Source: Bacteroidota bacterium (GTDB lineage Bacteria; Bacteroidota; Bacteroidia; Sphingobacteriales; Sphingobacteriaceae). From it: DNA of 64,000 bases. The notes below the pieces were generated by a model that was given only the letters and a program-made list of their open reading frames with translations, ran no database searches and was not told the origin of the DNA. The translations under genes and the position numbers were made by a program. Below, in pieces: positions 52,755 through 61,159 of this stretch; positions within the stretch are counted from its first letter, which is position 1; every line of letters begins with the position of its first letter. The DNA lies in contig JAMFRP010000033.1 in assembly GCA_026224775.1 (NCBI GenBank), forward strand, positions 55,789-119,788, in the 5' to 3' direction.

Positions 52755-53114
52755 TTATGATAACTCTGCGCTATTTTTTACTGCCCAGGCGGCCATGCTT
52801 TGGAGTACGGGTTGGAGTTCCTGGCCTGATGGGCTTAGGCTATAGGTTACATAGGGCGGCACCACAGGTTTAGCTTCGCGGATAATGATGAGATCGGCCT
52901 CCATTTGCTTTAGGTGCTGGATAAGCATCTTCTCAGTAATGGTTGGAATTGCTTTTTTTAGTTCGCTATAACGTTTAGGGCCCATCATTAATTGGTACAG
53001 GATAATGGGTTTCCAATATCCCCCTATCTTATTCATAATATAAGTTACCGGGCATATATCGGCGGTAATTTTTTTGTTGGCACTTCGGGTCGAGCTTTCT
53101 TTGATTGCTGTCAT
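52755..53114 (-). CDS. HxlR-family winged-helix transcriptional regulator
   Basis: A 119-residue MarR-related DNA-binding protein. HxlR features: CPVTYIMNKIGGYWKPIILYQL near the N terminus with the conserved Cys (residue 21 region), GPKRYSELKKAIPTITEKMLIQHLKQMEADLI for the winged helix, and YSLSPSGQEL for the wing. HxlR members often sense reactive or electrophilic compounds through that Cys. It is divergent from an NmrA-like gene, and the shared gap carries a matching operator, so it probably represses that gene and itself. Confidence 0.9.
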   Translation of the reverse strand: MTAIKESSTRSANKKITADICPVTYIMNKIGGYWKPIILYQLMMGPKRYSELKKAIPTITEKMLIQHLKQMEADLIIIREAKPVVPPYVTYSLSPSGQELQPVLQSMAAWAVKNSAELS

Positions 53115-53131
53115 GAGTTACACACTTTGGG

Positions 53132-53157
53132 GTAAGTACTTGTATAAAAGTAAGTAC
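53132..53157. promoter_or_regulatory. Candidate HxlR operator (GTAAGTAC repeats)
   Basis: gtaagtac occurs at 53132 and 53150 as an 18-bp-spaced direct repeat, and its parts also form the inverted pair gtactt...aagtac, the usual layout of HxlR sites. It lies between the HxlR ATG and the NmrA-like promoter. Confidence 0.6.
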
Positions 53158-53162
53158 AAATA

Positions 53163-53170
53163 TACCTTTG
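53163..53170 (+). promoter_or_regulatory. -7 element of NmrA-like gene (TACCTTTG)
   Basis: TACCTTTG, a full match to TAnnTTTG, 28 bp upstream of the ATG at 53198, with cttg about 20 bp further upstream as -33. The operator occupies that -33 region. Confidence 0.55.
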
Positions 53171-53197
53171 TTTCATTAAATAAAAACAAAAAAAATT

Positions 53198-54076
53198 ATG
53201 AAAATTACCATAACAGGTTCGCTTGGAAATATCAGCAAACCATTAGCAGAAAAATTAATCGCAGCAGGTCATCAGGTTACTATCGTTAGCAGTAATGCCG
53301 ATAAAGCGGCAGCTATTGAAGCATTGGGTGCAACGCCAGCAATAGGATCAGTTGAAGATGTTGAGTTTTTAACCAAAGCCTTTACCGGCGCCGATGCGGT
53401 TTATACCATGGTACCACCAAATATGATAACCAATACCTGGAAAAAATACATTGCAGGCATTGGCCATAATTATGCCATCGCTATTAAAAGTGCAGGAATC
53501 AAGCGCGTGGTTAACTTAAGCAGCATTGGCGGCCATTTGGCTGAAGGCGCGGGACCAATATCGGGTATGCACTTTGTTGAAGAGGAATTTAATGCACTGG
53601 AAGGTGTCGCGGTTAGGCATCTGCGCCCGGGATTCTTCTACACCAATTTTTTACATAATGTAGATATGGTGAAAAACATGGGCATCATCGGTGCAAACTA
53701 TAAGCCGGATAGCGTTATATCAATGGTATATCCTAATGATATAGCTGATGCCGCAGCGGATGCTTTACAATCAGACTTTACAGGTAAATCCTTCTACTAC
53801 GTAATCAGTTCTGTACATACCAGTGCTGAGGTTGCTGCCATTTTAGGTACTGCAGTTGGCAAACCAAACCTGCCATGGGTTGAGTTTAAGGATGAGGATG
53901 TGGTTGCTGCCATGGAACAAAACGGCGCATCGCATGATGTGGCTGTAAACTATGCCAAAATGGGTGATGTTATCAAATCAGGAAAAATTAATGAGGATTA
54001 TAACAAAAGCGCTCATATTATAAAAGGCAAAACCAGCTTTGAAGCTTTTGCTAAGGATTTTGCAAAAGCATTTTAA
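53198..54076 (+). CDS. NmrA/atypical SDR NAD(P)-binding oxidoreductase (HxlR-controlled)
   Basis: A 292-residue Rossmann protein. The N-terminal nucleotide loop is MKITITGSLGNISKPLAEKL (G-x-x-G-x-x-x-x pattern), and the downstream VSSNADKAAAIEAL and GADAVYTMVPPNM are typical of NmrA/SDR-a family members such as NAD(P)H:quinone-reductase-like proteins (QorB/YtfG). No clear catalytic YxxxK is visible, so it may sense or reduce quinones or other electrophiles. A paralogue is at 57214-58119, where AraC instead of HxlR is adjacent. Confidence 0.83.
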   Translation: MKITITGSLGNISKPLAEKLIAAGHQVTIVSSNADKAAAIEALGATPAIGSVEDVEFLTKAFTGADAVYTMVPPNMITNTWKKYIAGIGHNYAIAIKSAGIKRVVNLSSIGGHLAEGAGPISGMHFVEEEFNALEGVAVRHLRPGFFYTNFLHNVDMVKNMGIIGANYKPDSVISMVYPNDIADAAADALQSDFTGKSFYYVISSVHTSAEVAAILGTAVGKPNLPWVEFKDEDVVAAMEQNGASHDVAVNYAKMGDVIKSGKINEDYNKSAHIIKGKTSFEAFAKDFAKAF

Positions 54077-54086
54077 TAAATACTTT

Positions 54087-54121
54087 AACAGGGTGGTAAA
54101 TTTATGCTGCCCTGTTTTTTT
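54087..54121 (+). terminator. Rho-independent terminator after NmrA-like gene
   Basis: A 7-bp stem (aacaggg / ccctgtt) with a 16-nt loop followed by a run of T, 11 bp past the stop. Confidence 0.75.
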
Positions 54122-54140
54122 TAAAGTTGATAAAACTATC

Positions 54141-54231
54141 GTCATTGCGAGCGATAGCGCGGCAATCCCCGACTTTGCAGGTCGATCTGTACAGTTTGGG
54201 ATTGCCACGTCGTTATACTCCTCGCAATGAC
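54141..54231. repeat. Family B palindromic repeat
   Basis: gtcattgcgagcgatagc... and ...gattgccacgtcgttatact... ending ctcgcaatgac, very like the 2581 copy. Found in the 336-bp gap before GH3; the remaining part of the gap has the promoter and inverted repeat listed separately. Confidence 0.88.
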
Positions 54232-54308
54232 GATCCGTTATTGTGTTTATAAATAAAACAACATTAAATCATTCTTAAAAGGCTTCCTTAAAATCACTAT
54301 AAAAAATA

Positions 54309-54324
54309 ACGAATACGTTTTCGT
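54309..54324. promoter_or_regulatory. Inverted repeat upstream of GH3 gene
   Basis: acgaatacgttttcgt has arms acgaa/ttcgt around six bases; it lies 89 bp before the GH3 ATG and about 50 bp upstream of its -7 element. It may be an operator. Confidence 0.3.
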
Positions 54325-54376
54325 AATAAACTTGCTATCATCACTATAAATAAGTGGTAATTATCTGCGCGTATTT

Positions 54377-54384
54377 TAACTTTG
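54377..54384 (+). promoter_or_regulatory. -7 element of GH3 gene (TAACTTTG)
   Basis: TAACTTTG, full TAnnTTTG match, 29 bp before the GH3 start at 54413. Confidence 0.55.
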
Positions 54385-54412
54385 GGCGTCTTCATACACA
54401 ACCAATTATTAT

Positions 54413-56812
54413 ATGAAAAAGTTATTGCTGCTTATAGCGATTCAGGGTGTGCTTATACAAGTATCATCGGCACAAAAAACCTCCATTTACCATAAGGGCT
54501 GGATAGATTTTAACAAGAACGGCAAAATGGATGTTTTTGAGGATCCATCGCAGCCAATTGATAAACGTGTTGTTGATTTACTGAGCCAAATGACGGTTGA
54601 GGAAAAAACCTGCCAGCTAGCAACATTGTATGGTTACAAAAGAGTTTTAAAAGAAGAAATGCCTGCCGAATCGTGGAAGAACGAGGTTTGGAAGGATGGT
54701 ATTGCCAATATTGATGAGGAGTTGAATAACCTGGCCTCCAGAACTGATATGGCGCCTACGCAATATAGTTTCCCGTTCAGCAAACATGCCGCGGCTATTA
54801 ATACTGTACAAAAATGGTTTGTTGAGCAAACCCGCATGGGTATCCCGGTTGATTTTACAAACGAAGGTATTCACGGCCTGAATCATGATCGTGCCACGCC
54901 ACTACCTGCCCCTATTGGTATTGGCGCAACATGGGATAAGGAACTGGTTAGACTAGCGGGTGATGTAGTTGGTCGCGAGGCACGTGCCTTAGGCTATACC
55001 AATGTTTACACGCCGATATTAGACCCAGCCCGCGATCAGCGTTGGGGACGTACTGTTGAAACTTATGGTGAAGACCCTTATCTGATTGCTGAATTAGGCA
55101 AACAAATGTGCCTGGGTGTGCAGGAAGAAGGCGCGGCATCTACCTTAAAACACTTCGCGGTTTATAGCGTACCGAAAGGTGGCCGTGATGGCGCAGACAG
55201 GACCGACCCGCATGTTGCACCACGTGAAATGTATGAACTATACCTATACCCTTTCCGTAGGGTAATACAGGAGGCGCATGCCATGGGTGTGATGAGCAGC
55301 TATAACGACTGGAACGGCGAGCCGATAACAGGCAGCTATTTCTTTTTAACTGAATTGTTGAGGCAGAAATTTGGCTTTACCGGCTATGTGGTTTCGGATA
55401 GTGAAGCGGTTGAGTTTTTATATAGCAAACATCACGTAGCCAGCAGCCCAGAGGATGCGGTTAGGATGGCTATTGAGGCCGGGCTGAATGTACGCACCAA
55501 TTTCACTATGCCGCAAACTTATATTATGCCATTGAGGCACTTGGTTAAGGATGGTAAGGTATCTATGAAAACGCTGGATTCCCGCGTAGCGGATGTACTG
55601 CGTGTGAAATTTGAGTTGGGTTTGTTTGATGAACCTTATGTGAAAGACCCGAAAGCAGCAGACAAATTGGTTCATAACGCTGAAGCGGATAGCATGAGCA
55701 TAAAAATGAACCGTGAGAGCATGGTATTATTGAAAAACGAGGGTAATCTGTTGCCATTAGATAAAAATAAATACAAACACATTTTGGTAACCGGGCCGTT
55801 GGCTATGGAAACCAGCTATGCCATTAGCAGGTACGGACCATCACATAACCCGGTAACTACTGTTTATGATGGGATAAAAAATTACGTAGGCAACAATGCA
55901 ACCGTAAGCTACGCCAAAGGTTGCGATATTGTAGATGCTACCTGGCCAGAAAGCGAGATTATAGAAACGCCACTAACCGATAAGGAACAGGCAGATATAA
56001 CCGCAGCAGTTGAAGAAGCCAAAAAGTCTGACATTGTAATCGTTGCCGTTGGCGAAGGTGTTGATCAGGTTGGTGAGAGCTTATCCCGTACAGGATTGAA
56101 CTTACCGGGCAGGCAATTGAAGCTGGTACAAGCCTTACAGGCAACGGGTAAACCTGTGGTGATGGTGATGATAAACGGGCAGCCGTTAACTATCAACTGG
56201 GAAAACAAATACGTACCTGCCATTTTAGAGGCTTGGTTCCCTAGCCCACAGAGTGGTAAGGTTATAGCTGAAACTTTGTTTGGCGATAATAATCCGGGTG
56301 GTAAGTTATCCATCACCTTCCCGAAAACAGTTGGGCAGATTGAAATGAACTTTCCGTTTAAACCAAGCTCTCAGGCTCCGCAAAGCGGTAAAAATGGCTG
56401 GGGACATACCAGTGTTGATGGAGCATTATATCCGTTTGGCTATGGTTTGAGTTACACTACGTTTGATTACAGTAACCTGCAAGTATCGCCGGAAAGCGAA
56501 AAAGGTCAGGCACATGTGGAAGTAACTGTTGATGTAACCAATACAGGCTCGCGCAAAGGTGATGATGTGGTTGAACTTTATCTGAAACAGGAATTAAGTG
56601 ATGTAACGGTTTATGATTATGACCTGCGTGGATTTACGCGTGTAAACCTTGCACCCGGCGAAAAGAAAACGGTACATTTCACTTTGCATCCTGATGATTT
56701 AGCCATATTAGATAAGAACATGAACTGGACTGTTGAGCCGGGTAAATTTAAGGTGATGATTGGAAGATCATCGGAAGATTTGGTTTTGAATAAGGAATTT
56801 GTGGTGGAGTAA
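54413..56812 (+). CDS. GH3 family beta-glucosidase/xylosidase-like enzyme
   Basis: A 799-residue secreted GH3 hydrolase. Signal peptide (residues 1-20, ending VSSA). Near the N terminus DFNKNGKMDVFED resembles an EF-hand-like calcium loop (residues 32-44). The (beta/alpha)8 domain has the nucleophile Asp329 in GYVVSDSEAVEFL, and the region KHF...DRTDPHV is typical. The second alpha/beta domain has VVAVGEGVDQVGESLSRTGL, and a C-terminal fibronectin III-like domain follows (VDVTNTGSRKGDDVVELYL). Which beta-linked sugar is cleaved is unknown; it is a stand-alone gene with terminators after it. Confidence 0.92.
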   Translation: MKKLLLLIAIQGVLIQVSSAQKTSIYHKGWIDFNKNGKMDVFEDPSQPIDKRVVDLLSQMTVEEKTCQLATLYGYKRVLKEEMPAESWKNEVWKDGIANIDEELNNLASRTDMAPTQYSFPFSKHAAAINTVQKWFVEQTRMGIPVDFTNEGIHGLNHDRATPLPAPIGIGATWDKELVRLAGDVVGREARALGYTNVYTPILDPARDQRWGRTVETYGEDPYLIAELGKQMCLGVQEEGAASTLKHFAVYSVPKGGRDGADRTDPHVAPREMYELYLYPFRRVIQEAHAMGVMSSYNDWNGEPITGSYFFLTELLRQKFGFTGYVVSDSEAVEFLYSKHHVASSPEDAVRMAIEAGLNVRTNFTMPQTYIMPLRHLVKDGKVSMKTLDSRVADVLRVKFELGLFDEPYVKDPKAADKLVHNAEADSMSIKMNRESMVLLKNEGNLLPLDKNKYKHILVTGPLAMETSYAISRYGPSHNPVTTVYDGIKNYVGNNATVSYAKGCDIVDATWPESEIIETPLTDKEQADITAAVEEAKKSDIVIVAVGEGVDQVGESLSRTGLNLPGRQLKLVQALQATGKPVVMVMINGQPLTINWENKYVPAILEAWFPSPQSGKVIAETLFGDNNPGGKLSITFPKTVGQIEMNFPFKPSSQAPQSGKNGWGHTSVDGALYPFGYGLSYTTFDYSNLQVSPESEKGQAHVEVTVDVTNTGSRKGDDVVELYLKQELSDVTVYDYDLRGFTRVNLAPGEKKTVHFTLHPDDLAILDKNMNWTVEPGKFKVMIGRSSEDLVLNKEFVVE

Positions 56813-56834
56813 TTTAAGCGTGGACGATTAAATT

Positions 56835-56870
56835 ATCGCCCGGTCAAGTATGGAAACTTGACCGGGCGAT
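56835..56870 (+). terminator. Long hairpin after GH3 gene
   Basis: A perfect 15-bp stem (atcgcccggtcaagt / acttgaccgggcgat) with a 6-nt loop, 22 bp after the stop. No T-tract follows; it may protect the mRNA 3' end or act with the next hairpin. Confidence 0.6.
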
Positions 56871-56889
56871 TGGAAATCAAATACAGCCA

Positions 56890-56916
56890 AACCAAGTGTT
56901 GACACTTGGTTTTTTT
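56890..56916 (+). terminator. Rho-independent terminator after GH3 gene
   Basis: A 10-bp stem (aaccaagtgt / acacttggtt) with a 2-nt loop followed by ttttt. It shares the caagt/acttg core with the hairpin just upstream, giving a tandem terminator. Confidence 0.85.
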
Positions 56917-57001
56917 AATTTTAAGCGTCTAGGCTTAAAATCCTTAAACCGGCATAATTCCATACAATCCTTAGGTGTTGTTTAAAAATGATAAAATGAT
57001 C

Positions 57002-57111
57002 GTCATTGCGGGGAACGAAGCAATCTCTATATTTTACAGAGCTGCTCTGCAGGTTCAATACCAGTCTAATCGCCTTGCCTATGTAGAAATTGCTTCGTTC
57101 CTCGCAATGAC
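57002..57111. repeat. Family C palindromic repeat (long loop)
   Basis: gtcattgcggggaacgaagc...attgcttcgttcctcgcaatgac, arms of about 28 bp with 2-3 mismatches and a loop of about 55 bp. It lies upstream of the AraC-controlled NmrA-like gene. Confidence 0.85.
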
Positions 57112-57130
57112 GATAAGTTAAACAACTTCT

Positions 57131-57165
57131 TAGATTCGGTTACAAGTATCATAGATTTGGTTACA
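57131..57165 (+). promoter_or_regulatory. Tandem direct repeats, candidate AraC-type operator
   Basis: tagattcggttaca (57131) and tagatttggttaca (57152) differ at one base and begin 21 bp apart, two helical turns, as AraC-family sites often do. The second contains TAGATTTG, which fits TAnnTTTG, so regulator binding would overlap the -7 element. The NmrA-like ATG is 49 bp downstream of the second repeat. Confidence 0.5.
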
Positions 57166-57213
57166 TTCTTCTCATGCCACCACGCGACTTTTGCTTTATA
57201 AAAAAATAAAGCC

Positions 57214-58119
57214 ATGAAAATAATTGTAACAGGTTCCCTGGGATATGTTGGTAAACCATTGACCGAGGAATTAATAAAAAAAGGACATTCGGTTACCGTT
57301 ATCAGCAGTAATGCCGAAAAACAAAAAGACATTGAAGCCCTGGGCGCAAAAGCCGCTATCGGGACAATGGAAGACGCTAATTTTCTTACTGATACTTTCA
57401 CAGGCGCCGATGCCGTGTATTGTATGCTGGCGCTACATGGTAGTTTCGCCGACCCGGATAACAGTGCAGATAAGGTAATAAAACAAGCGGATGCAGTTGC
57501 CAATAATTATGGACAGGCCATTGAGCGATCGGGCGTGAAACGTATGGTTTACCTGAGCAGTATCGGCGCAGATATGGAGAAAGATAGTGGCCTTATTATT
57601 ATACATCACCATGCGGAAAAAACCTTAAGTAAACTGCCATCCGATGTAAATATTTCATTTATGCGACCATCCGGTTTTTATAAAAACCTGTTTGCCTTTG
57701 TACCTTCTATAAAAACCCAGGGGATTATTGCGGCAAGTTACGGTGGAGATGATCTAAATATATTTGTTTCTAGTCTGGATATTGCCGACGCTATAGTTGA
57801 AGAACTTGAATCGCAGGTACCAGGTAGAAAAGTTCGTTATATAGCAAGCGAAGAATTGCCCTGTAATGAAGCGGCTGGTATTTTAGGTGCTGCTATCGGG
57901 AAACCTGATTTGAAATGGGTGACAATTAGTGATGAACAACAGCTTAACGGTTATAAAACACATGGAATGAATGATAGCCTTGCCCAACAATTTGTAGAAA
58001 TGAATGCCAGTATACACAAGGGGAGATTTTACAAAGATTATAATCAACACAAACCAACTTTGGGAAAAGTAAAATTGAAAGATTTCGCCAAAGAATTTGC
58101 CGCTGCTTATTATCAATAA
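57214..58119 (+). CDS. NmrA/atypical SDR NAD(P)-binding oxidoreductase (AraC-linked paralogue)
   Basis: A 301-residue Rossmann protein clearly homologous to the 53198 product: MKIIVTGSLGYVGKPLTEEL, SSNAEKQKDIEALGAKAAIG and FTGADAVYCMLALHG. Its G-x-V-G loop is more classical than in the paralogue. It lies 15 bp upstream of an AraC-family gene on the same strand, so the two form an operon, probably with self-regulation through the tandem repeats at 57131. Role inferred: detoxification or redox of a small electrophile. Confidence 0.83.
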   Translation: MKIIVTGSLGYVGKPLTEELIKKGHSVTVISSNAEKQKDIEALGAKAAIGTMEDANFLTDTFTGADAVYCMLALHGSFADPDNSADKVIKQADAVANNYGQAIERSGVKRMVYLSSIGADMEKDSGLIIIHHHAEKTLSKLPSDVNISFMRPSGFYKNLFAFVPSIKTQGIIAASYGGDDLNIFVSSLDIADAIVEELESQVPGRKVRYIASEELPCNEAAGILGAAIGKPDLKWVTISDEQQLNGYKTHGMNDSLAQQFVEMNASIHKGRFYKDYNQHKPTLGKVKLKDFAKEFAAAYYQ

Positions 58120-58134
58120 TAATTATATTGTACC

Positions 58135-59058
58135 ATGCCAGCCTCAGAACCATACCGGATTAAAACTATTGGCGAGCTTCATCATTTAATGGGCTTGCCC
58201 AGGCCGGAGCATCCTTTAATTAGTGTAATTAACCTGGAGGAAGTTAAACGCCCATCGGGAAAGATGCCTGCCACCCGTATGCTTGATTTTTATTCCATTG
58301 CATTAAAACGACATTGCAACGGTAATTTTAAATATGGGCAACACCTATATGCTGTTCACGGAGGCATTATGTATTTTGTGGCACCTGGGCAAGTAATCGG
58401 GCCACTGATTGTCGATGATACAAAGCCAGCACAAATGTCAGGATGGGCGCTTTATATACATCCTGACTTTTTGTGGAACACGCCGCTGGCTAAATCAATG
58501 AAGCGATATGAATACTTTGATTATTCGGTGAATGAGGCTTTATATCTTTCGGAAAAAGAAGAAGCTACAATTATTGGCATAATGCAAAATATTCAAACAG
58601 AGTATTTTGCCAATACCGATAAGTTCAGCCAGGATATTATCATATCGATGATTGAAGTATTGCTGAATTACGCCGACAGGTTCTATCACCGCCAATTTCT
58701 GACACGGAAAATTGAGAATCATCAAATTCTCGATCGACTGGAAGATATTTTGACAGCCTATTTTAATAACGAAGACTTATTAACGATGGGGCTACCGAGC
58801 GTTCAGTATATAGCCGAGAAATTGAATATATCGCCCAACTACTTAAGCGGCTTACTGAAAGTATTAACCGGACGCAATACGCAACAGCATATTCAGGATA
58901 AAATGATTGAGAAGGCTAAGGAAAGAATCTCCACTACCGAACTATCGGTAAGTGAGATTTCTTATGAGCTAGGTTTTGAGCACCCACAATCATTCAGTCG
59001 TTTGTTTAAGGCTAAGACCGGGCTTTCGCCTTTAGCGTTCCGGCATACGTTTAACTGA
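58135..59058 (+). CDS. AraC-family transcriptional regulator
   Basis: A 307-residue regulator: an N-terminal effector or dimerisation region (residues 1-200; no cupin motif that I can name) and a C-terminal AraC double helix-turn-helix (about residues 215-300): YIAEKLNISPNYLSGLLK and ISYELGFEHPQSFSRLFKAKTG. It is the second gene of the NmrA-like operon, downstream by 15 bp, and most likely regulates that operon. Confidence 0.9.
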   Translation: MPASEPYRIKTIGELHHLMGLPRPEHPLISVINLEEVKRPSGKMPATRMLDFYSIALKRHCNGNFKYGQHLYAVHGGIMYFVAPGQVIGPLIVDDTKPAQMSGWALYIHPDFLWNTPLAKSMKRYEYFDYSVNEALYLSEKEEATIIGIMQNIQTEYFANTDKFSQDIIISMIEVLLNYADRFYHRQFLTRKIENHQILDRLEDILTAYFNNEDLLTMGLPSVQYIAEKLNISPNYLSGLLKVLTGRNTQQHIQDKMIEKAKERISTTELSVSEISYELGFEHPQSFSRLFKAKTGLSPLAFRHTFN

Positions 59059-59066
59059 ACTGAACG

Positions 59067-59780
59067 TTACGACCAGAATCCTTTAGCATTGATCTGGCAA
59101 GAATTATAACCCTGTAGCTTTAATAGTTTTTTCATCTGACTTACCATGATATTGTTGCCGGTTAGGTAAAATACGGTATTCTCCAATGTGTATTGCTGAC
59201 CGATTACCCACTGAATTAAACTATGGTGGCCATAAGCATCGTCACGCTTAACGGTTTGCAGCGGTGAACGAAAAAACTCGCTGAACTGGCTGCGGTGATC
59301 GTCGTTACCCATAACTACGGCTCCTGAAAAGCGGGCAGCAGGCATTACCATTTGCTGTAAAGCCAGCATATGGCCCAGGCTGCTTTCATCGCCCAAAGCA
59401 ATAACTGCCGAAGTGCTTTCGGCTACCTGGTGGGTGGTGCCTATTTTGAAATAACTTACCGTATCGTCCTTTTTCAATTGTTTTGCCCAGTTACTGCCGG
59501 GGCCGTTGTGCGCGGCATCAATAAATATGGTGCAGGTACTGGTTTCAGCATCCCAACCGGATGGGGTATAGTCGCGGTAAGTAAAGGATGCTACTTTGAA
59601 TTTAATATAAGGTATTTCTATCCATTGCTGCATATCGGCAAAAGGCAGGTGCAGATCGATCTCGATCAGAGTGGATAACTGCCAGTAGCGCACTTCCAGC
59701 ACGCGGCCCGTTTGCATTTGTGAGGGCTCGAATATTTTTTCGGCCTTTCTTTTTAATCTATCTAAAGTAAATGCTTCCAT
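59067..59780 (-). CDS. Siderophore-interacting protein-type FAD/NADPH ferric reductase
   Basis: A 237-residue cytosolic flavoprotein of the SIP family, which reduces ferric siderophores. Visible are YRDYTPSGWD (FAD binding R-x-Y-T/S), IDAAHNGPGSNWAKQLKKGD-like segment with the Gly-Pro-Gly, VIALGDESSLGHMLAL and FYLTGNNIMVSQMKKLL near the C terminus. It follows an AraC-type regulator on the same strand by 77 bp, a usual arrangement for iron-responsive units, but siderophore genes are not in this window. Confidence 0.83.
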   Translation of the reverse strand: MEAFTLDRLKRKAEKIFEPSQMQTGRVLEVRYWQLSTLIEIDLHLPFADMQQWIEIPYIKFKVASFTYRDYTPSGWDAETSTCTIFIDAAHNGPGSNWAKQLKKDDTVSYFKIGTTHQVAESTSAVIALGDESSLGHMLALQQMVMPAARFSGAVVMGNDDHRSQFSEFFRSPLQTVKRDDAYGHHSLIQWVIGQQYTLENTVFYLTGNNIMVSQMKKLLKLQGYNSCQINAKGFWS

Positions 59781-59857
59781 TAGTGTAGTGTTTTAACACT
59801 GCAAAGTAACGGCACAAATGGCTCAATAAAAATGGCAACTTCGGGGTAAGTATTGGA

Positions 59858-60712
59858 CTATTTACGGTAACACCCACGAAATGTAAGTGGTGTGGTATCA
59901 GTAAATTTTTTGAATAAACGTGAAAAATAAGCGTGATCTTCATAACCTAACAAGTGTGCAATCTGCTTTACCGAGCGCGAGGTATAGTACAACATGCGTT
60001 TAGCCTCGAGCACCACTTCGTGTTGTATCCAGTAGCTTACGGAGAATCCTGTAACTTTTTTAAGCGACTCATTCAGGTACGATTCTGAAACATTTAATTG
60101 AGACGCGTAAGCTGAAGGGCTTTTTACAGTCCGTACATTGGTTACCAATAACTTTTTAAACTCTTGCGAGAGCTGTGCCGGGCGGGATATATGGTTATGC
60201 GGATTAGTTAAGGTGGTGAACCCACCGGCAGCTATCCCTAAAAATGATTGCAGTAAAGAGTGAACAACCGACAGGTTAAAAGGTATTTGCTCGTCTTCGT
60301 GATGCTTTTGATCGAGCACGCAAAGCAGGCTGCGGCATTGGGTCATCAGCTTATCGGATAAAGCAAATGGTTGTTGCAGCAACAATTGATTTTCAAAAAT
60401 ATCCCGGTAATCAGGCGGCACAAGCAGGGTATCTACCGCCAGAAACCAGCCTTCTGCTTGCTGCGCATGTATGCGGTGATGTACCTGCCCCGGTAATATA
60501 TAATAAATGGATGATGGCTGCAAACTCAGCTCATGAAAATCGATCATTAAGGAAGCAACGCCGCTTTCTATCAGGAAGAAGATATAATGATCATCACGAT
60601 GGGCGCCTAATATTTCAGCTTGATCTTTAGTGACATCACCCGGAAAGTAATGCCTGATCTCGAAGCCTGAGTCTATCCTATCTTTTAGTTGATGTACGGG
60701 GATGTCTTTCAT
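59858..60712 (-). CDS. AraC-family transcriptional regulator with cupin-type sensor
   Basis: A 284-residue regulator. The N-terminal half is a cupin-like AraC ligand-binding domain (HRDDHYIFFLIESGVASLMI, IYYILPGQVHHRI). The C-terminal AraC HTH includes YASQLNVSESYLNESLKKVTG and IAHLLGYEDHAYFSRLFKKFT. Its neighbour on the same strand is the ferric-reductase-like gene, so it may respond to iron-related or other small ligands. Ligand unknown. Confidence 0.9.
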   Translation of the reverse strand: MKDIPVHQLKDRIDSGFEIRHYFPGDVTKDQAEILGAHRDDHYIFFLIESGVASLMIDFHELSLQPSSIYYILPGQVHHRIHAQQAEGWFLAVDTLLVPPDYRDIFENQLLLQQPFALSDKLMTQCRSLLCVLDQKHHEDEQIPFNLSVVHSLLQSFLGIAAGGFTTLTNPHNHISRPAQLSQEFKKLLVTNVRTVKSPSAYASQLNVSESYLNESLKKVTGFSVSYWIQHEVVLEAKRMLYYTSRSVKQIAHLLGYEDHAYFSRLFKKFTDTTPLTFRGCYRK

Positions 60713-60805
60713 TTACCCGGCTAAATTAATAATTAACAAGCTTATAAATAAGCATCTTAAACAAATGACATTAATGCACGTTGTTATACAAATCATCACA
60801 ATGCC

Positions 60806-61159
60806 ATGAAAAAGTTTTTAATCTTTTTGATCATCATAACTGCATCCGCGTTTAAAACACAGGCACAGCAAAAGCCTGAACAATACAACGTTAACCAGTT
60901 TGTAAAACATGTGGGCAAGAAGATAACCATGTGCGAAACGGTTTATTCTTTTAAAATATTGAGCGATACTGTTACCATGCTGAATATGGGCGGTAATTAC
61001 CCTAACCAAAAGTTTACGGTGGTAGTTAGCGGCAAGGAAATACAGTTGAATTATGATGATTTAAAAGGCAAGCACATTTGTGTAACCGGCGATACATCGA
61101 TGTACAAAAAACACCCTGAAGTGTTGATCTATCATGAAGACCAGATCCAGTTTAAATAG
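60806..61159 (+). CDS. Exported OB-fold-like small protein (paralogue of 46542 gene)
   Basis: A 117-residue protein with a signal peptide (KKFLIFLIIITASAFKTQAQ, residues 2-21). The mature region follows the same pattern as the 46542 product (KHVGKKITMCETVYSFKI, LNMGGNYPNQKFTVVVSGKE, GKHICVTGDTSMYKKHPEVL). Function unknown. Its 3' end overlaps the MFS gene stop by 8 bp (convergent), which is tight but normal. Confidence 0.7.
   Translation: MKKFLIFLIIITASAFKTQAQQKPEQYNVNQFVKHVGKKITMCETVYSFKILSDTVTMLNMGGNYPNQKFTVVVSGKEIQLNYDDLKGKHICVTGDTSMYKKHPEVLIYHEDQIQFK

Noticed and set aside
41400-57111. Repeats considered as a CRISPR array
   Set aside because: Copies are dispersed palindromes at irregular distances, without unique equal-sized spacers and without cas genes.
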